Shown: positions 1-8,450 of the stretch, piece after piece
Position numbering within the stretch: the first letter of the stretch is position 1
Layout: each line of letters starts with the position of its first letter
Source: Flavobacterium sp. Sd200
GTDB taxonomy: Bacteria > Bacteroidota > Bacteroidia > Flavobacteriales > Flavobacteriaceae
NCBI RefSeq assembly: GCF_009826935.1
Contig: NZ_WUMN01000013.1
Span: 1 to 44,666, forward strand
DNA length: 44,666 bases
Direction: 5' to 3'
The notes under the pieces: generated by a model
Told to the model about the DNA's origin: nothing
Database searches by the model: none
Seen by the model: the letters and a program-made list of their open reading frames with translations, nothing else
Position numbers and translations under genes: made by a program

Positions 1-2542
1 AATGATTGTAACCAAGATCGGTAGTGCTGAAATACCTACCGACCCCATGCCTATGGAGGCAGGTGACATGATTATCATCATGAAGAATAAAGACGAGTGG
101 ACTTCTGCCAAAACCACTGAAGAGCTGATGGCCAAAATGGAGGAAGCCCTGGAAGAAATACCGGGTGCCACTACCGAATTTTCCCAGCCTGTACAAATGC
201 GTATGAATGAGTTGATGACTGGGGTTCGCAGCGATGTAGCCATTAAGATATTTGGCGAGGATATCGACAGGCTTGTAAGCGCCGGTGATGAAATAATGGA
301 GCAGATACAGGGTATTAAGGGCATTACCGATGCACGCCCCGAACGTGTGGCCGGTTTGCCGCAAATTACCGTGAAATACGATAAAGATAAGCTTGCACTT
401 TATGGCCTAAATGTGGGCGACCTTAACCGTGTGGTACGCATGGGTTTTGCCGGTGAAACAGCAGGTACAGTATATGAAGGCGAGAAACGTTTTGACCTTG
501 TAGTACGCCTCATACAGGACAAAAGACAGGACATAAGCAACCTGAAGTCGTTATATATTACATTGCCATCAGGTAACCAGATACCACTGGAGCAGGTAGC
601 CGATATAAAATTTGAAGACGGCCCTATGCAAATCAGCCGTGAAGATGGCCGCCGCCGTATTGTGGTAGGCTTCAACATACGGGGGCGCGATGTACAAAGC
701 GTGGTAAAAGACATACAGGCAAAACTGGATAAAAACCTGAAACTTCCAGCGGGATACTACCTTACTTACGGTGGGCAGTTTGAGAACCTGCAGCAGGCCA
801 ACAAGCGCCTAATGGTAGCAGTGCCGGTAGCGCTGGGCTTAATTTTTATACTGCTATATTTTACATTTAAATCCATTAAGCAATCGGTACTCATCTTTAC
901 CGCGATACCGCTTTCGGCTATTGGCGGGGTATTTGCCCTGTGGATGCGCGGCATGCCGTTCAGTATCTCGGCGGGCGTTGGCTTTATTGCACTCTTCGGT
1001 GTGGCGGTGTTGAACTGTATCGTGCTGATTGCCTATTTCAATGAACTGAAAAAAGAAGGTATAACCGATATCTATGACCGCATAAGGGAAGGTACAAAAG
1101 TAAGGCTAAGGCCGGTATTGCTTACTGCTTCGGTAGCCTCGCTGGGCTTTTTACCTATGGCATTAAGCAGTGGTGCAGGTGCTGAAGTACAGAAACCTCT
1201 TGCTACTGTGGTTATAGGCGGGCTGGTAACCGCTACACTTTTAACCCTTGTGGTACTGCCTATATTGTATTATTTCTTTGAGAAAGGTTTTAAAGGGAAT
1301 AACAATACTAAAAAGGGCGCAAAACTGGCGATAGTATTGCTTTTGGTGCTTCCTTTCGCAGGCTTCTCACAGCAGCAGCCCCTTACACTAGATAACGCCA
1401 TAGCAACCGGGCTTAAAAATAACGGGGCTGTACAGGCTTCCAACCTTGATGTTGCGCGCCAGCAGCAATTACGTGGTACAGCATTTGATGCACCCAAGAC
1501 GGAAATAAACGGTACGTTCGGGCAAATCAACAGCAGGGCACAGGATAAAAACCTCAGTATATCGCAAACGTTCAGTCCCTTCCAGTATGGTGCACGACGG
1601 AACCTGCTCAATGAAAACGTGAAGGCGGGCGAACTGCGCCTCGGGCAGACCAAACAGGATATTACTTTCGAGATCAGGCAAAGCTGGAATATGATGCTGT
1701 ATTATATGCAGCTCAATAAAGTATTGGTCGAGCAAAACAGCCTGATGCAGCAGTTTGTGCGTGCGGCAGAGCTTAAGTTCCAAACCGGTGAAACCGGCTC
1801 ATTGGAAAATGTAACTGCCAAAGCCAAGCAACTGGAACTACAGCAGCAGATAAAACAGAACGAGGCACTCATTGCCGTTGAGAAATCGAAATTGAAAACC
1901 CTTCTAAAACTTGATGGGGATTTTACAATATCAGAAACGGAGTTCAGGCCAAATGTTTTTGCTATAGGGCAAGACAGCACACAGGTATCTCAAAACGCTA
2001 CACTACGCCTGGCACAGCAACAGGTTAATATAGCTACCGCAGAAAAGAAAGCGGAGCGCTCGCTGTTGCTGCCGGATATTTCAGCAGGCTATTTTATACA
2101 GTCGCTTACCGGTAGCCAGGAATGGAACGGTGTCAGTACGTATTATAACAATACACTGCGTTTTCAGGGATTCTCAGTGGGAATTAGTATACCACTGTTT
2201 TGGAATGCGTCGTCTGCCAGGATAAAGGCTGCTAATACCAATATCCAATTGCAAAAGGCCAATGCCGATTACCTCAAGGCTCAGCTTACCGGGAGCTATG
2301 AACAACAGGTAAAACAGCTGGATACTTACACGGCCATGCTGCAATACTATAACGATACGGCGCTGCCCAATGCCAATACCATTTCGGGTAATGCCACAAA
2401 GGCCTACCAGAACGGGGACATCAGCTACGTCGAATACGTGCAGGGGCTGGAAACATCTCTTGCTATCCGTATCAATTATATCAATGCTATCAATAACTAC
2501 AACCAGGCTGCCATTAACCTGCAATACCTGCTTAATCAATAA
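1..2542 (+). CDS. CusA/CzcA heavy-metal RND pump fused to TolC-like domain (5' partial)
   Basis: C-terminal 846 residues of a heavy-metal efflux RND protein; the frame is open to the left edge, so roughly 600 residues including the N-terminus are missing. Residues about 1-430 are the second half of the pump: porter subdomains, then the closing membrane segments (VALGLIFILLYF near 275, and hydrophobic stretches around 320-340 and 375-425). Residues about 437-456 form a positively charged then hydrophobic stretch ending in GFSQ, like a signal peptide. From about 457 to the end is a TolC-family outer-membrane factor rich in Gln/Asn helices. Such CusA-TolC fusions are known in Bacteroidota. The gene precedes the adaptor by 9 nt and is presumably co-transcribed with it. 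It exports divalent or monovalent metal (Zn, Cd, Co or Cu); the exact metal cannot be read here. Confidence 0.93.
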   Translation, partial: MIVTKIGSAEIPTDPMPMEAGDMIIIMKNKDEWTSAKTTEELMAKMEEALEEIPGATTEFSQPVQMRMNELMTGVRSDVAIKIFGEDIDRLVSAGDEIMEQIQGIKGITDARPERVAGLPQITVKYDKDKLALYGLNVGDLNRVVRMGFAGETAGTVYEGEKRFDLVVRLIQDKRQDISNLKSLYITLPSGNQIPLEQVADIKFEDGPMQISREDGRRRIVVGFNIRGRDVQSVVKDIQAKLDKNLKLPAGYYLTYGGQFENLQQANKRLMVAVPVALGLIFILLYFTFKSIKQSVLIFTAIPLSAIGGVFALWMRGMPFSISAGVGFIALFGVAVLNCIVLIAYFNELKKEGITDIYDRIREGTKVRLRPVLLTASVASLGFLPMALSSGAGAEVQKPLATVVIGGLVTATLLTLVVLPILYYFFEKGFKGNNNTKKGAKLAIVLLLVLPFAGFSQQQPLTLDNAIATGLKNNGAVQASNLDVARQQQLRGTAFDAPKTEINGTFGQINSRAQDKNLSISQTFSPFQYGARRNLLNENVKAGELRLGQTKQDITFEIRQSWNMMLYYMQLNKVLVEQNSLMQQFVRAAELKFQTGETGSLENVTAKAKQLELQQQIKQNEALIAVEKSKLKTLLKLDGDFTISETEFRPNVFAIGQDSTQVSQNATLRLAQQQVNIATAEKKAERSLLLPDISAGYFIQSLTGSQEWNGVSTYYNNTLRFQGFSVGISIPLFWNASSARIKAANTNIQLQKANADYLKAQLTGSYEQQVKQLDTYTAMLQYYNDTALPNANTISGNATKAYQNGDISYVEYVQGLETSLAIRINYINAINNYNQAAINLQYLLNQ

Positions 2543-2551
2543 TATACAGCA

Positions 2552-3886
2552 ATGAAAAACATAAAATTTAAAACCGTACTTTATATAATACTGGGCCTTG
2601 CCGCGGTAGTCCTGATTGATTATTACCTCTTACGCAATACCAAAGAGGAAGAAGGCCATGACCATGGCACGGAGCAGGAAGCTACCGGCGAGAAAAAAGA
2701 AGAAGGTGCTGCTGCCAAGGAAGTGGAGCTGAACGAAGCGCAATTCAAGGCTTCTGCTATTGAACTGGGAACGTTCTCGCAAAAGAACCTTAGTGAGGTG
2801 ATCAATGCAAACGGCTATACCGAACTACCTCCACAGAACCAGGCAGATGTATCGGTGCACTTAACCGGGGTTGTGTCAAAAATAAATGTTATCGAGGGGC
2901 AACGCGTTACCAAAGGCCAGGTGCTTGCCGTAGTAGAGAGCCCTGAATTTGCTAAACTTCAGGAAGCTTATGCTACATCTAAAAGCAACCTTGAATTCCT
3001 GAAACTGGAATTTGAGAGGCAAAAGACACTGAGTGAGGAAAACGTAAACTCTAAAAAGGTTTTCCAGCGTACAAAGGCCGATTATGAAACGGAGCAAGCG
3101 CGTTTTGCATCATTGGGCAAGCAATTGTCGTTACTGAACCTGAACAGCAATTCGGTAACGGCTTCAATGCCGCTTATCGCACCTATTTCGGGGTACGTAA
3201 CCAGTGTTAATATCAAAATTGGCAGCAATGCCGAAGTTGGCAAGCCGCTTTTAAGCATTGTTGACAACTCCAAGCTGCATGTCGACCTTTTGGTATATGA
3301 AAAAGATTTGGGTAAGGTGAAGCCGGGGCAAGCCATACGCTTTGTGCTTACCAACCAGGATGACAAGGAAATCAAAGGCAAGGTATTTAATGTTAGCCAT
3401 TCTTTTGAAAACGAAACCAAGTCGGTAGCCGTACATGCTGAAATCCTTAATCCCGGCCCGAGCCTAATACCCGGTATGTATGTAAATGCGCTGATTGATG
3501 TGGGTGCTAACGTTGTGCCGGCATTGCCTAATGAAGCCATTGTAAAGGCTGACGGCAGGGAGTATATTTTTGTCCTGGATGAAGGGCATCAGGAAGAAAG
3601 CCATGACGGACAAAAAGGCCACAGCCATGAGGACGGGGATACCCATAAAGATGCCCATGACGAAACAGAAGGGCATTCGCATAACGACGGTGATACCCAT
3701 GAAGACGAAGGGACAATCTACCATTTTAAACGTGTTGAAGTGAAAACAGGTACTTCGCAACTGGGCTATATACAGGTAACTGTGGTAGAACCTTTACCTA
3801 AGGATGCGAAGATAGTCCTTAAAGGGGCATATTACATACAAAGCCACCTGATCAAAAGTGCCGGTGGTGGCGGGCATGAACATTAA
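2552..3886 (+). CDS. RND efflux periplasmic adaptor (CusB/CzcB family), His-rich
   Basis: Membrane-fusion protein of 444 residues that would bridge the upstream RND pump and its TolC partner. Residues 7-26 form an N-terminal membrane anchor; no lipobox Cys is seen. A barrel-sandwich (biotinyl-lipoyl-like) half follows near 95-130 (VSKINVIEGQRVTKGQVLAV), then a helical hairpin near 130-190, the second half near 205-240 and beta-barrel domains to about 330. Three His-rich tracts stand out: HDHG near 36-39, ten His in 49 residues around 345-393, and a C-terminal GGGGHEH. Within the middle tract a 12-residue unit (GHSH.DGDTH.D) occurs twice. Such tracts are typical of Zn/Co/Cd/Ni adaptors and may capture metal in the periplasm. 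Start ATG 9 nt after the pump stop. Confidence 0.92.
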   Translation: MKNIKFKTVLYIILGLAAVVLIDYYLLRNTKEEEGHDHGTEQEATGEKKEEGAAAKEVELNEAQFKASAIELGTFSQKNLSEVINANGYTELPPQNQADVSVHLTGVVSKINVIEGQRVTKGQVLAVVESPEFAKLQEAYATSKSNLEFLKLEFERQKTLSEENVNSKKVFQRTKADYETEQARFASLGKQLSLLNLNSNSVTASMPLIAPISGYVTSVNIKIGSNAEVGKPLLSIVDNSKLHVDLLVYEKDLGKVKPGQAIRFVLTNQDDKEIKGKVFNVSHSFENETKSVAVHAEILNPGPSLIPGMYVNALIDVGANVVPALPNEAIVKADGREYIFVLDEGHQEESHDGQKGHSHEDGDTHKDAHDETEGHSHNDGDTHEDEGTIYHFKRVEVKTGTSQLGYIQVTVVEPLPKDAKIVLKGAYYIQSHLIKSAGGGGHEH

Positions 3887-3911
3887 TACATTTCATAAAA
3901 ATTTATCCATC

Positions 3912-5819
3912 ATGCAAGATTTAAAAGGAACTAAGCCACAAACTCCCGCAAAGAAAGTGGATGAAAATAGTTTTAATAAGCATTTGCCATTACTTAGTGC
4001 AATCGCCATACTCTTCCTTATGCTTGGGTTAGAATATGGGTTCAATATTATCCCTTCTTTTCCTACAAACCTTATCATATATGCCGTGGCATTTATCCTT
4101 TCCGGCTATAATGTATTAGGCCTCGCATGGCGAAAAGCAAAGCGTTTCGATTTCTTTAATGAATTTTTCCTGATGAGTGTGGCAACCATTGGTGCTTTTG
4201 CTATCGGGTCTTACAGTGAGGGTGTTGCCGTAATGGTATTCTATTCTATAGGTGAATGGTTTCAGGATGCTGCTGTAGACCGGGCAAAAAGGAGTATCAA
4301 AGCCCTACTGGATATCAGGCCAGACAGTGTGACGGTTGTTCGCAATGGTGAACGTAGTGTTGTCGACCCAAAGACCGTCGCTGTTAATGATATTATTGAG
4401 GTGAAGCCCGGTGAAAAAGTAGCCCTGGACGGTGAAATGTTTTCAGATTCAGCATCTTTCAACACGGCTGCCCTTACAGGGGAAAGTAAACCCGACACAA
4501 AGCGAAAAGGCGAAGCGGTTTTTGCGGGGATGATCAACCTCGATAAGGTTACACAGGTAAAAGTAAAGGCCCTGTTTAATGACAGCAAGTTAAGTCAGAT
4601 ATTGGAAATGGTACAAGATGCCACTTCACGTAAATCGAAGACGCAGCTATTCATCAGCAAGTTCGCAAAAATATACACCCCAATTGTTTTCGCACTCGCA
4701 ATATTGCTCTGCTTTTTGCCCTACTTTTTTGTTTCTGACTACGATTTTCAGCAATGGTTTTATCGCTCTCTGGTGTTTTTGGTAATTAGTTGCCCATGTG
4801 CATTGGTGGTTTCAATCCCATTGGGATATTTTGGTGGTATAGGCCTTGCCTCACGTAACGGTATTCTTTTTAAAGGTTCAAATTTCCTTGATGTGATGAC
4901 ACAAGTTAACACTATCGTTATGGACAAAACCGGTACACTTACTAAAGGGGTCTTTAAGGTACAGGAAATTTCATCCGAAGTACTTCCAACGGAAGAATTG
5001 CTGAAGTATGCTGCGGCGTTGGAAAGCAACTCAACACATCCAATAGCGAAAGCTATTGTAGATTACGTTGATGGTAAATCTTTACTGCAAGCGGAAAATG
5101 TCGAGGAAGTACACGGTCATGGATTAAAAGGCTTAATTGACGGAAAGGCTATATTAGCAGGCAATAGCAAGTTACTGAAGAAGTTCAATATTAGCTATCC
5201 GACAGAAGTGGATGCTTTAGTCGATACCGTCGTGGTTATAGCAATTGAAAACCGCTATGCAGGCTTCATCACGATTGCTGACGAAATTAAAGAAGATGCT
5301 GTGAATACCGTCAAGCAGATGCACCGGATGGGTTTACAAACCGTGATGCTCTCCGGAGACAAACAGGCTGTAGTAGATAAAGTGGCGAATGCTTTAGGAA
5401 TTGATGAGGCCTACGGTGACCTACTGCCTGAAGGAAAGGTACAGAAAGTACAGGATATTAAAAATGCAGGAAAACTTATTGCATTTGTTGGCGACGGTAT
5501 AAATGATGCTCCCGTAGTAGCGCTCGCGGATGCAGGAATTGCTATGGGTGGCCTTGGCAGTGATGCGACTATTGAAACAGCAGATATAGTAATTCAAAAC
5601 GACCAGCCATCTAAAATTACAGCAGCAATTAATGCAGGAAAGATAACCAAGCGCATTGTATGGCAAAATATTGGATTGGCTATGGGGGTTAAAATTATCG
5701 TATTAGCGTTGGGTGCCGGGGGGATTGCCAATCTTTGGGAAGCTGTCATTGCTGATGTGGGGGTCGCCTTGTTAGCAATCCTTAATGCAGTTAGAATACA
5801 AAAAATGAATATCATTTAA
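3912..5819 (+). CDS. Heavy-metal translocating P1B-type ATPase (ZntA/CadA-like)
   Basis: P-type ATPase of about 635 residues that would pump Zn/Cd/Pb-type cations across the inner membrane using ATP. Visible motifs: TGES of the actuator domain, the membrane CPC motif (C294-P295-C296), the phosphorylation motif DKTGT with Asp338, the HP dipeptide near 378 and GDGIND in the hinge. It lacks an N-terminal HMA metal-binding domain and begins almost directly at the first membrane segments. The frame opens earlier (3858), overlapping the adaptor, but the ATG at 3912 leaves a normal 25-nt gap and gives a usual N-terminus, so I chose it; 3876 is an alternative. Third codon positions look more A/T-rich than in the two genes upstream, which may mean a separate origin. 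A terminator follows at 5827. Confidence 0.93.
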   Translation: MQDLKGTKPQTPAKKVDENSFNKHLPLLSAIAILFLMLGLEYGFNIIPSFPTNLIIYAVAFILSGYNVLGLAWRKAKRFDFFNEFFLMSVATIGAFAIGSYSEGVAVMVFYSIGEWFQDAAVDRAKRSIKALLDIRPDSVTVVRNGERSVVDPKTVAVNDIIEVKPGEKVALDGEMFSDSASFNTAALTGESKPDTKRKGEAVFAGMINLDKVTQVKVKALFNDSKLSQILEMVQDATSRKSKTQLFISKFAKIYTPIVFALAILLCFLPYFFVSDYDFQQWFYRSLVFLVISCPCALVVSIPLGYFGGIGLASRNGILFKGSNFLDVMTQVNTIVMDKTGTLTKGVFKVQEISSEVLPTEELLKYAAALESNSTHPIAKAIVDYVDGKSLLQAENVEEVHGHGLKGLIDGKAILAGNSKLLKKFNISYPTEVDALVDTVVVIAIENRYAGFITIADEIKEDAVNTVKQMHRMGLQTVMLSGDKQAVVDKVANALGIDEAYGDLLPEGKVQKVQDIKNAGKLIAFVGDGINDAPVVALADAGIAMGGLGSDATIETADIVIQNDQPSKITAAINAGKITKRIVWQNIGLAMGVKIIVLALGAGGIANLWEAVIADVGVALLAILNAVRIQKMNII

Positions 5820-5826
5820 AGGTTAT

Positions 5827-5850
5827 TGCCGGGTGTATGCCCGGCATTTC
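5827..5850 (+). terminator. Intrinsic terminator after the metal efflux genes
   Basis: Perfect 7-bp stem TGCCGGG (5827-5833) / CCCGGCA (5840-5846) with a 6-nt loop, followed by TTTCTTCT. It ends the plus-strand cluster and faces the convergent VOC gene. Confidence 0.75.
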
Positions 5851-5938
5851 TTCTCATAATATAATGATAAAAAAGGTTTCTTACATAGTTTCTTAGTTAT
5901 TATATACCCATCAATAATAGCAAGGTTGAAGAAAAGAG

Positions 5939-6355
5939 CTAGTCCATCTCCTCATAAAAAGTAATAAGATTTCCGTAGAGATCAGATATAGAGAAGTCTC
6001 GTTGCCCCCAATATTGTTCTCTAATGATGGTATTTTCATTATGAAGTATGTCCCGTGTTTTATATTCTTTAAATAATCCATCTATATCTGATACTTCAAC
6101 CCTACAGCTTGCTGTTCCCGCGAGAAAAGATTCTGCACCACTCCAGACAGGTTTCAAAAAAAGCAGTAGGCTTCTGTATTTCCAGCTTTTGTCGCACGAA
6201 GCCCAAAGATGAATCTCTAATTCATCGCGTACAATTATGGCAAAACTTTCCTCACGGTGACGAACTTTAAATCCCATCTTATTTTCATAAAACTCAATTG
6301 CTTGGGAAATATTAATTACTGGAAGTGCCGGGATACTTTTTTTAAATTTAATCAT
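5939..6355 (-). CDS. VOC family protein (glyoxalase/bleomycin-resistance type)
   Basis: About 138 residues with the vicinal-oxygen-chelate fold typical of bleomycin-binding proteins and small antibiotic-resistance dioxygenase-like proteins. The first beta-alpha-beta unit begins SIPALPVINISQAIEFYENK and is followed by the GFK strand. The second half contains SDIDGLFKEYKTR and ends SISDLYGNLITFYEE, matching the C-terminal strand of bleomycin-binding (Ble-like) proteins. It most likely sequesters a small ligand; the ligand cannot be told from sequence. The ATG at 6355 is preferred over an upstream TTG at 6361. It lies on the same strand as the arsenic operon but 241 nt downstream of gcvH with its own candidate -7 element, so it is probably transcribed separately. 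Confidence 0.8.
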   Translation of the reverse strand: MIKFKKSIPALPVINISQAIEFYENKMGFKVRHREESFAIIVRDELEIHLWASCDKSWKYRSLLLFLKPVWSGAESFLAGTASCRVEVSDIDGLFKEYKTRDILHNENTIIREQYWGQRDFSISDLYGNLITFYEEMD

Positions 6356-6394
6356 GGCCAATATGAAAAAGGGAATAACTTAAAATAGTCCATA

Positions 6395-6402
6395 CAAATT
6401 TA
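6395..6402 (-). promoter_or_regulatory. Candidate -7 element for the VOC gene
   Basis: On the minus strand this reads TAAATTTG, an exact match to the Bacteroidota -7 consensus TAnnTTTG, about 40 nt before the ATG. No clear TTG is seen at the -33 position. The rest of the 6356-6596 gap is A/T-rich and shows no other gene. Confidence 0.35.
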
Positions 6403-6596
6403 AAAAAAAATAGAGTTTTCATCTACTACTATCAGTAGGTTTCTATGTTCATTTTAACTAAATGTATTGGAGGTGAGCAAGGCCAGTGATTTATACAATT
6501 CTCCACATAATCAATCAAAATAAGTCCAATATATCAATTAAAACTTTTGATAAATTGCTGCGTTTTGCATTCTCTAAAAGCAATAGCAGTTACTAT

Positions 6597-6977
6597 TTAT
6601 TGCTCTACGAGTGCTTTATAATCCTCATAACTTAGTAAAGACGTTATGTCTGAGCCATCATTAATTTGAATTTTTATCATCCACGCCGCCCCAAATGGAT
6701 TGCTATTAACTAATTCTGGCTGTTGCAGTAACACCTGATTTGTTTCAATTACTTTGCCTCCGACAGGCATAAAAAGTTCGTTGGTTGTTTTAACAGCCTC
6801 CACAGCTCCAAATATTTCATCGTCCTCAAAGTTTTGCCCAACGTTTGGCAAGTCAACATACACAATTTCCCCAAGCTGGTTTTGCGCAAATTCTGTAATG
6901 CCAATTGTACCAATACCGCCGTCCACTGAAAGCCAGGTGTGTTCTTTAGAGTAGTATAATTTTTCAGGAAATTCCAT
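6597..6977 (-). CDS. gcvH: Glycine cleavage H-like lipoyl protein in the arsenic operon
   Basis: Full-length GcvH-type protein of 126 residues. The lipoylation site is intact: Lys63 in GAVEAVKTTNEL, matching Lys64 of E. coli GcvH, followed by FMPVGGKVIETN. The N-terminal KEHTWL and the region near 87-95 (NSNPFGAAWM) are also family-typical. GcvH normally carries the aminomethyl group between P, T and L proteins of the glycine cleavage system on its lipoyl arm. Here no gcvP, gcvT or lpd is nearby. It is the last cistron of an arsR-arsM-acr3-phosphoesterase operon, starting 7 nt after the preceding stop. I infer a role linked to arsenic chemistry (dithiol donor, arsenite-binding arm, or spare copy of an arsenite-sensitive lipoyl protein); this is not shown by sequence. 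Confidence 0.9.
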   Translation of the reverse strand: MEFPEKLYYSKEHTWLSVDGGIGTIGITEFAQNQLGEIVYVDLPNVGQNFEDDEIFGAVEAVKTTNELFMPVGGKVIETNQVLLQQPELVNSNPFGAAWMIKIQINDGSDITSLLSYEDYKALVEQ

Positions 6978-6984
6978 AACTTAT

Positions 6985-7677
6985 TTAGTTTGCGTTTATT
7001 AATCTTTCGGCTAAATCATCAGGAAGCGGGCTTCCCTTTATCCCGTTGACTGCTTTATCAATATCATAGGGGATACGGATAAATTCAACCCTTACAGTAT
7101 CTGGATGCATTGACGAGCTATCCCCATTAAGGGTAAGCAATACATAACAAGCCTTTGGGTTACCATCTTTGGGCTTGCCCACTGAACCTGTATTGATTAT
7201 GTGCTTAAAATTATCTCCGTCTTTGATAATACGGTGGTACGGTTTATGGGAATGCCCAACACATAGTATATCGGCTTTAGCTTCCTTCATCATATCCAGT
7301 ACATAGCTTTCTTCAAGGTCTTCGAGTAAATATTCGTTCACGCTTCGGATACTGCCATGCGCCATAACAATAGTAAGGTGGTCGTTGTTGAGCCGGTATT
7401 CTAATCGGAGGTGTGCAGGGAGGGTTGCCAGAAATTGCCTGTTTTGTTCTGAAACCAGTTCATAAGCGTAGCCGCTGTTTTTTAAATCATGGTTGCCCCT
7501 GATGGCTGCAATTCCACGCCTGCGCAACTCATTAATTACCTCATTAGGCCAAATATTGTATCCTATCAGGTCGCCAAGGCAATAAATCGCATCGACCTGC
7601 TGCCTTTCAGCATCCGCCAAAAATGCTTCAAAAGCAGGAAAGTTGGCGTGTACATCGGAAAAGAGTGCTATTTTCAT
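6985..7677 (-). CDS. Calcineurin-like metallophosphoesterase (GNHD type)
   Basis: 230-residue phosphoesterase with all metal-site motifs: FSDVHAN (Asp8, His10), GDLIGY (Asp36), GNHDL near 61, MAHGS near 126, and VGHSHKPYHR near 161. No signal peptide or membrane segment, so cytoplasmic. The fold hydrolyses phosphate mono- or diesters with two metal ions; the substrate is unknown. It is a tandem paralogue of the next upstream gene (both share FSD.HAN and CLGDL.GYNIWPNEVI), from which it is separated by 1 nt, and it precedes gcvH by 7 nt. Its position in an arsenic operon suggests a job in arsenate/phosphate-ester metabolism, which is inference only. Confidence 0.88.
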   Translation of the reverse strand: MKIALFSDVHANFPAFEAFLADAERQQVDAIYCLGDLIGYNIWPNEVINELRRRGIAAIRGNHDLKNSGYAYELVSEQNRQFLATLPAHLRLEYRLNNDHLTIVMAHGSIRSVNEYLLEDLEESYVLDMMKEAKADILCVGHSHKPYHRIIKDGDNFKHIINTGSVGKPKDGNPKACYVLLTLNGDSSSMHPDTVRVEFIRIPYDIDKAVNGIKGSPLPDDLAERLINAN

Positions 7678-7678
7678 G

Positions 7679-8449
7679 TTAACCGTTTCTAAGCATTGCT
7701 GCGTATTCGTTAGGGAGTGGGCTGTTTTCTACTGCCTGTGCTGCTTTTTCAACATCATATTCAAAGCGGATAAATTCCACTTTAATACTATCCTTATAGT
7801 TAATACCACTGTTTGCATCTACATGCAATAGCACATAACCACCACGGGGGTCTTTGTCTTTCGGTTTCCCTACTGAGCCGATATTTACGGCATGGCGGTA
7901 ATGGTTGGCATCTTCGCTGCCGGAATTTAATACCCTATGGTAAGGCTGGTGGGTATGCCCAAAACATAATACATCGGCATCTGCCTGTTCCATAATACGT
8001 AGCATGCTTTTTGCATCCCGGTCTTCAAAAAGGTATTCGTTTACCTTACGTGGGCTGCCGTGGACTAGTAACACGTTCAGTTTTTCATTGTTTAGCTGGT
8101 ATTCCAAACGGATGTGTGCCGGAAGCGTGCGCAGGTAAGCACGTTGGGCATCGCCAACAATTTCGTTGGTATAGGCAATAGATATTTTGCCCATTGCTTT
8201 TTCATCCTCTGTCTTATAGGCACAGCCACAATCATCGCTTGACCGCCCTATGCCAAAGTCATAGTTTCCTGCAATAGTCGGGATGCCGCGCCTGCGGATC
8301 TCGTCGATTACTTCATTAGGCCATATATTGTAGCCCACCAAATCCCCCAGGCAATAAATCGCATCGGGCTTGTGTAGCGCAACGTCTGCAAAAAATGCTT
8401 CCAGGGCAGGTAGGTTGGCATGAATGTCGGAAAAAAGTGCAATTTTCAT
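7679..8449 (-). CDS. Calcineurin-like metallophosphoesterase (GNYD type)
   Basis: 256 residues, paralogue of its downstream neighbour. Motifs: FSDIHAN (Asp8, His10), GDLVGY (Asp36), GNYDFGIG near 61, LVHGSP near 143 and FGHTHQPYHR near 174-183. The canonical GNH[DE] is GNYD here, as seen in many Metallophos_2-type proteins, and an insert around 70-85 carries DDCGCAY with two cysteines absent from the paralogue. Cytoplasmic by sequence. Starts 1 nt after the acr3 stop and ends 1 nt before the next gene, so translation is probably coupled. Substrate unknown. Confidence 0.88.
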   Translation of the reverse strand: MKIALFSDIHANLPALEAFFADVALHKPDAIYCLGDLVGYNIWPNEVIDEIRRRGIPTIAGNYDFGIGRSSDDCGCAYKTEDEKAMGKISIAYTNEIVGDAQRAYLRTLPAHIRLEYQLNNEKLNVLLVHGSPRKVNEYLFEDRDAKSMLRIMEQADADVLCFGHTHQPYHRVLNSGSEDANHYRHAVNIGSVGKPKDKDPRGGYVLLHVDANSGINYKDSIKVEFIRFEYDVEKAAQAVENSPLPNEYAAMLRNG

Positions 8450-8450
8450 C

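Noticed and set aside
3858..3911. Early in-frame start of the P-type ATPase
   Set aside because: It would overlap the adaptor gene and add 18 residues read from its His-rich tail; the ATG at 3912 is more typical.
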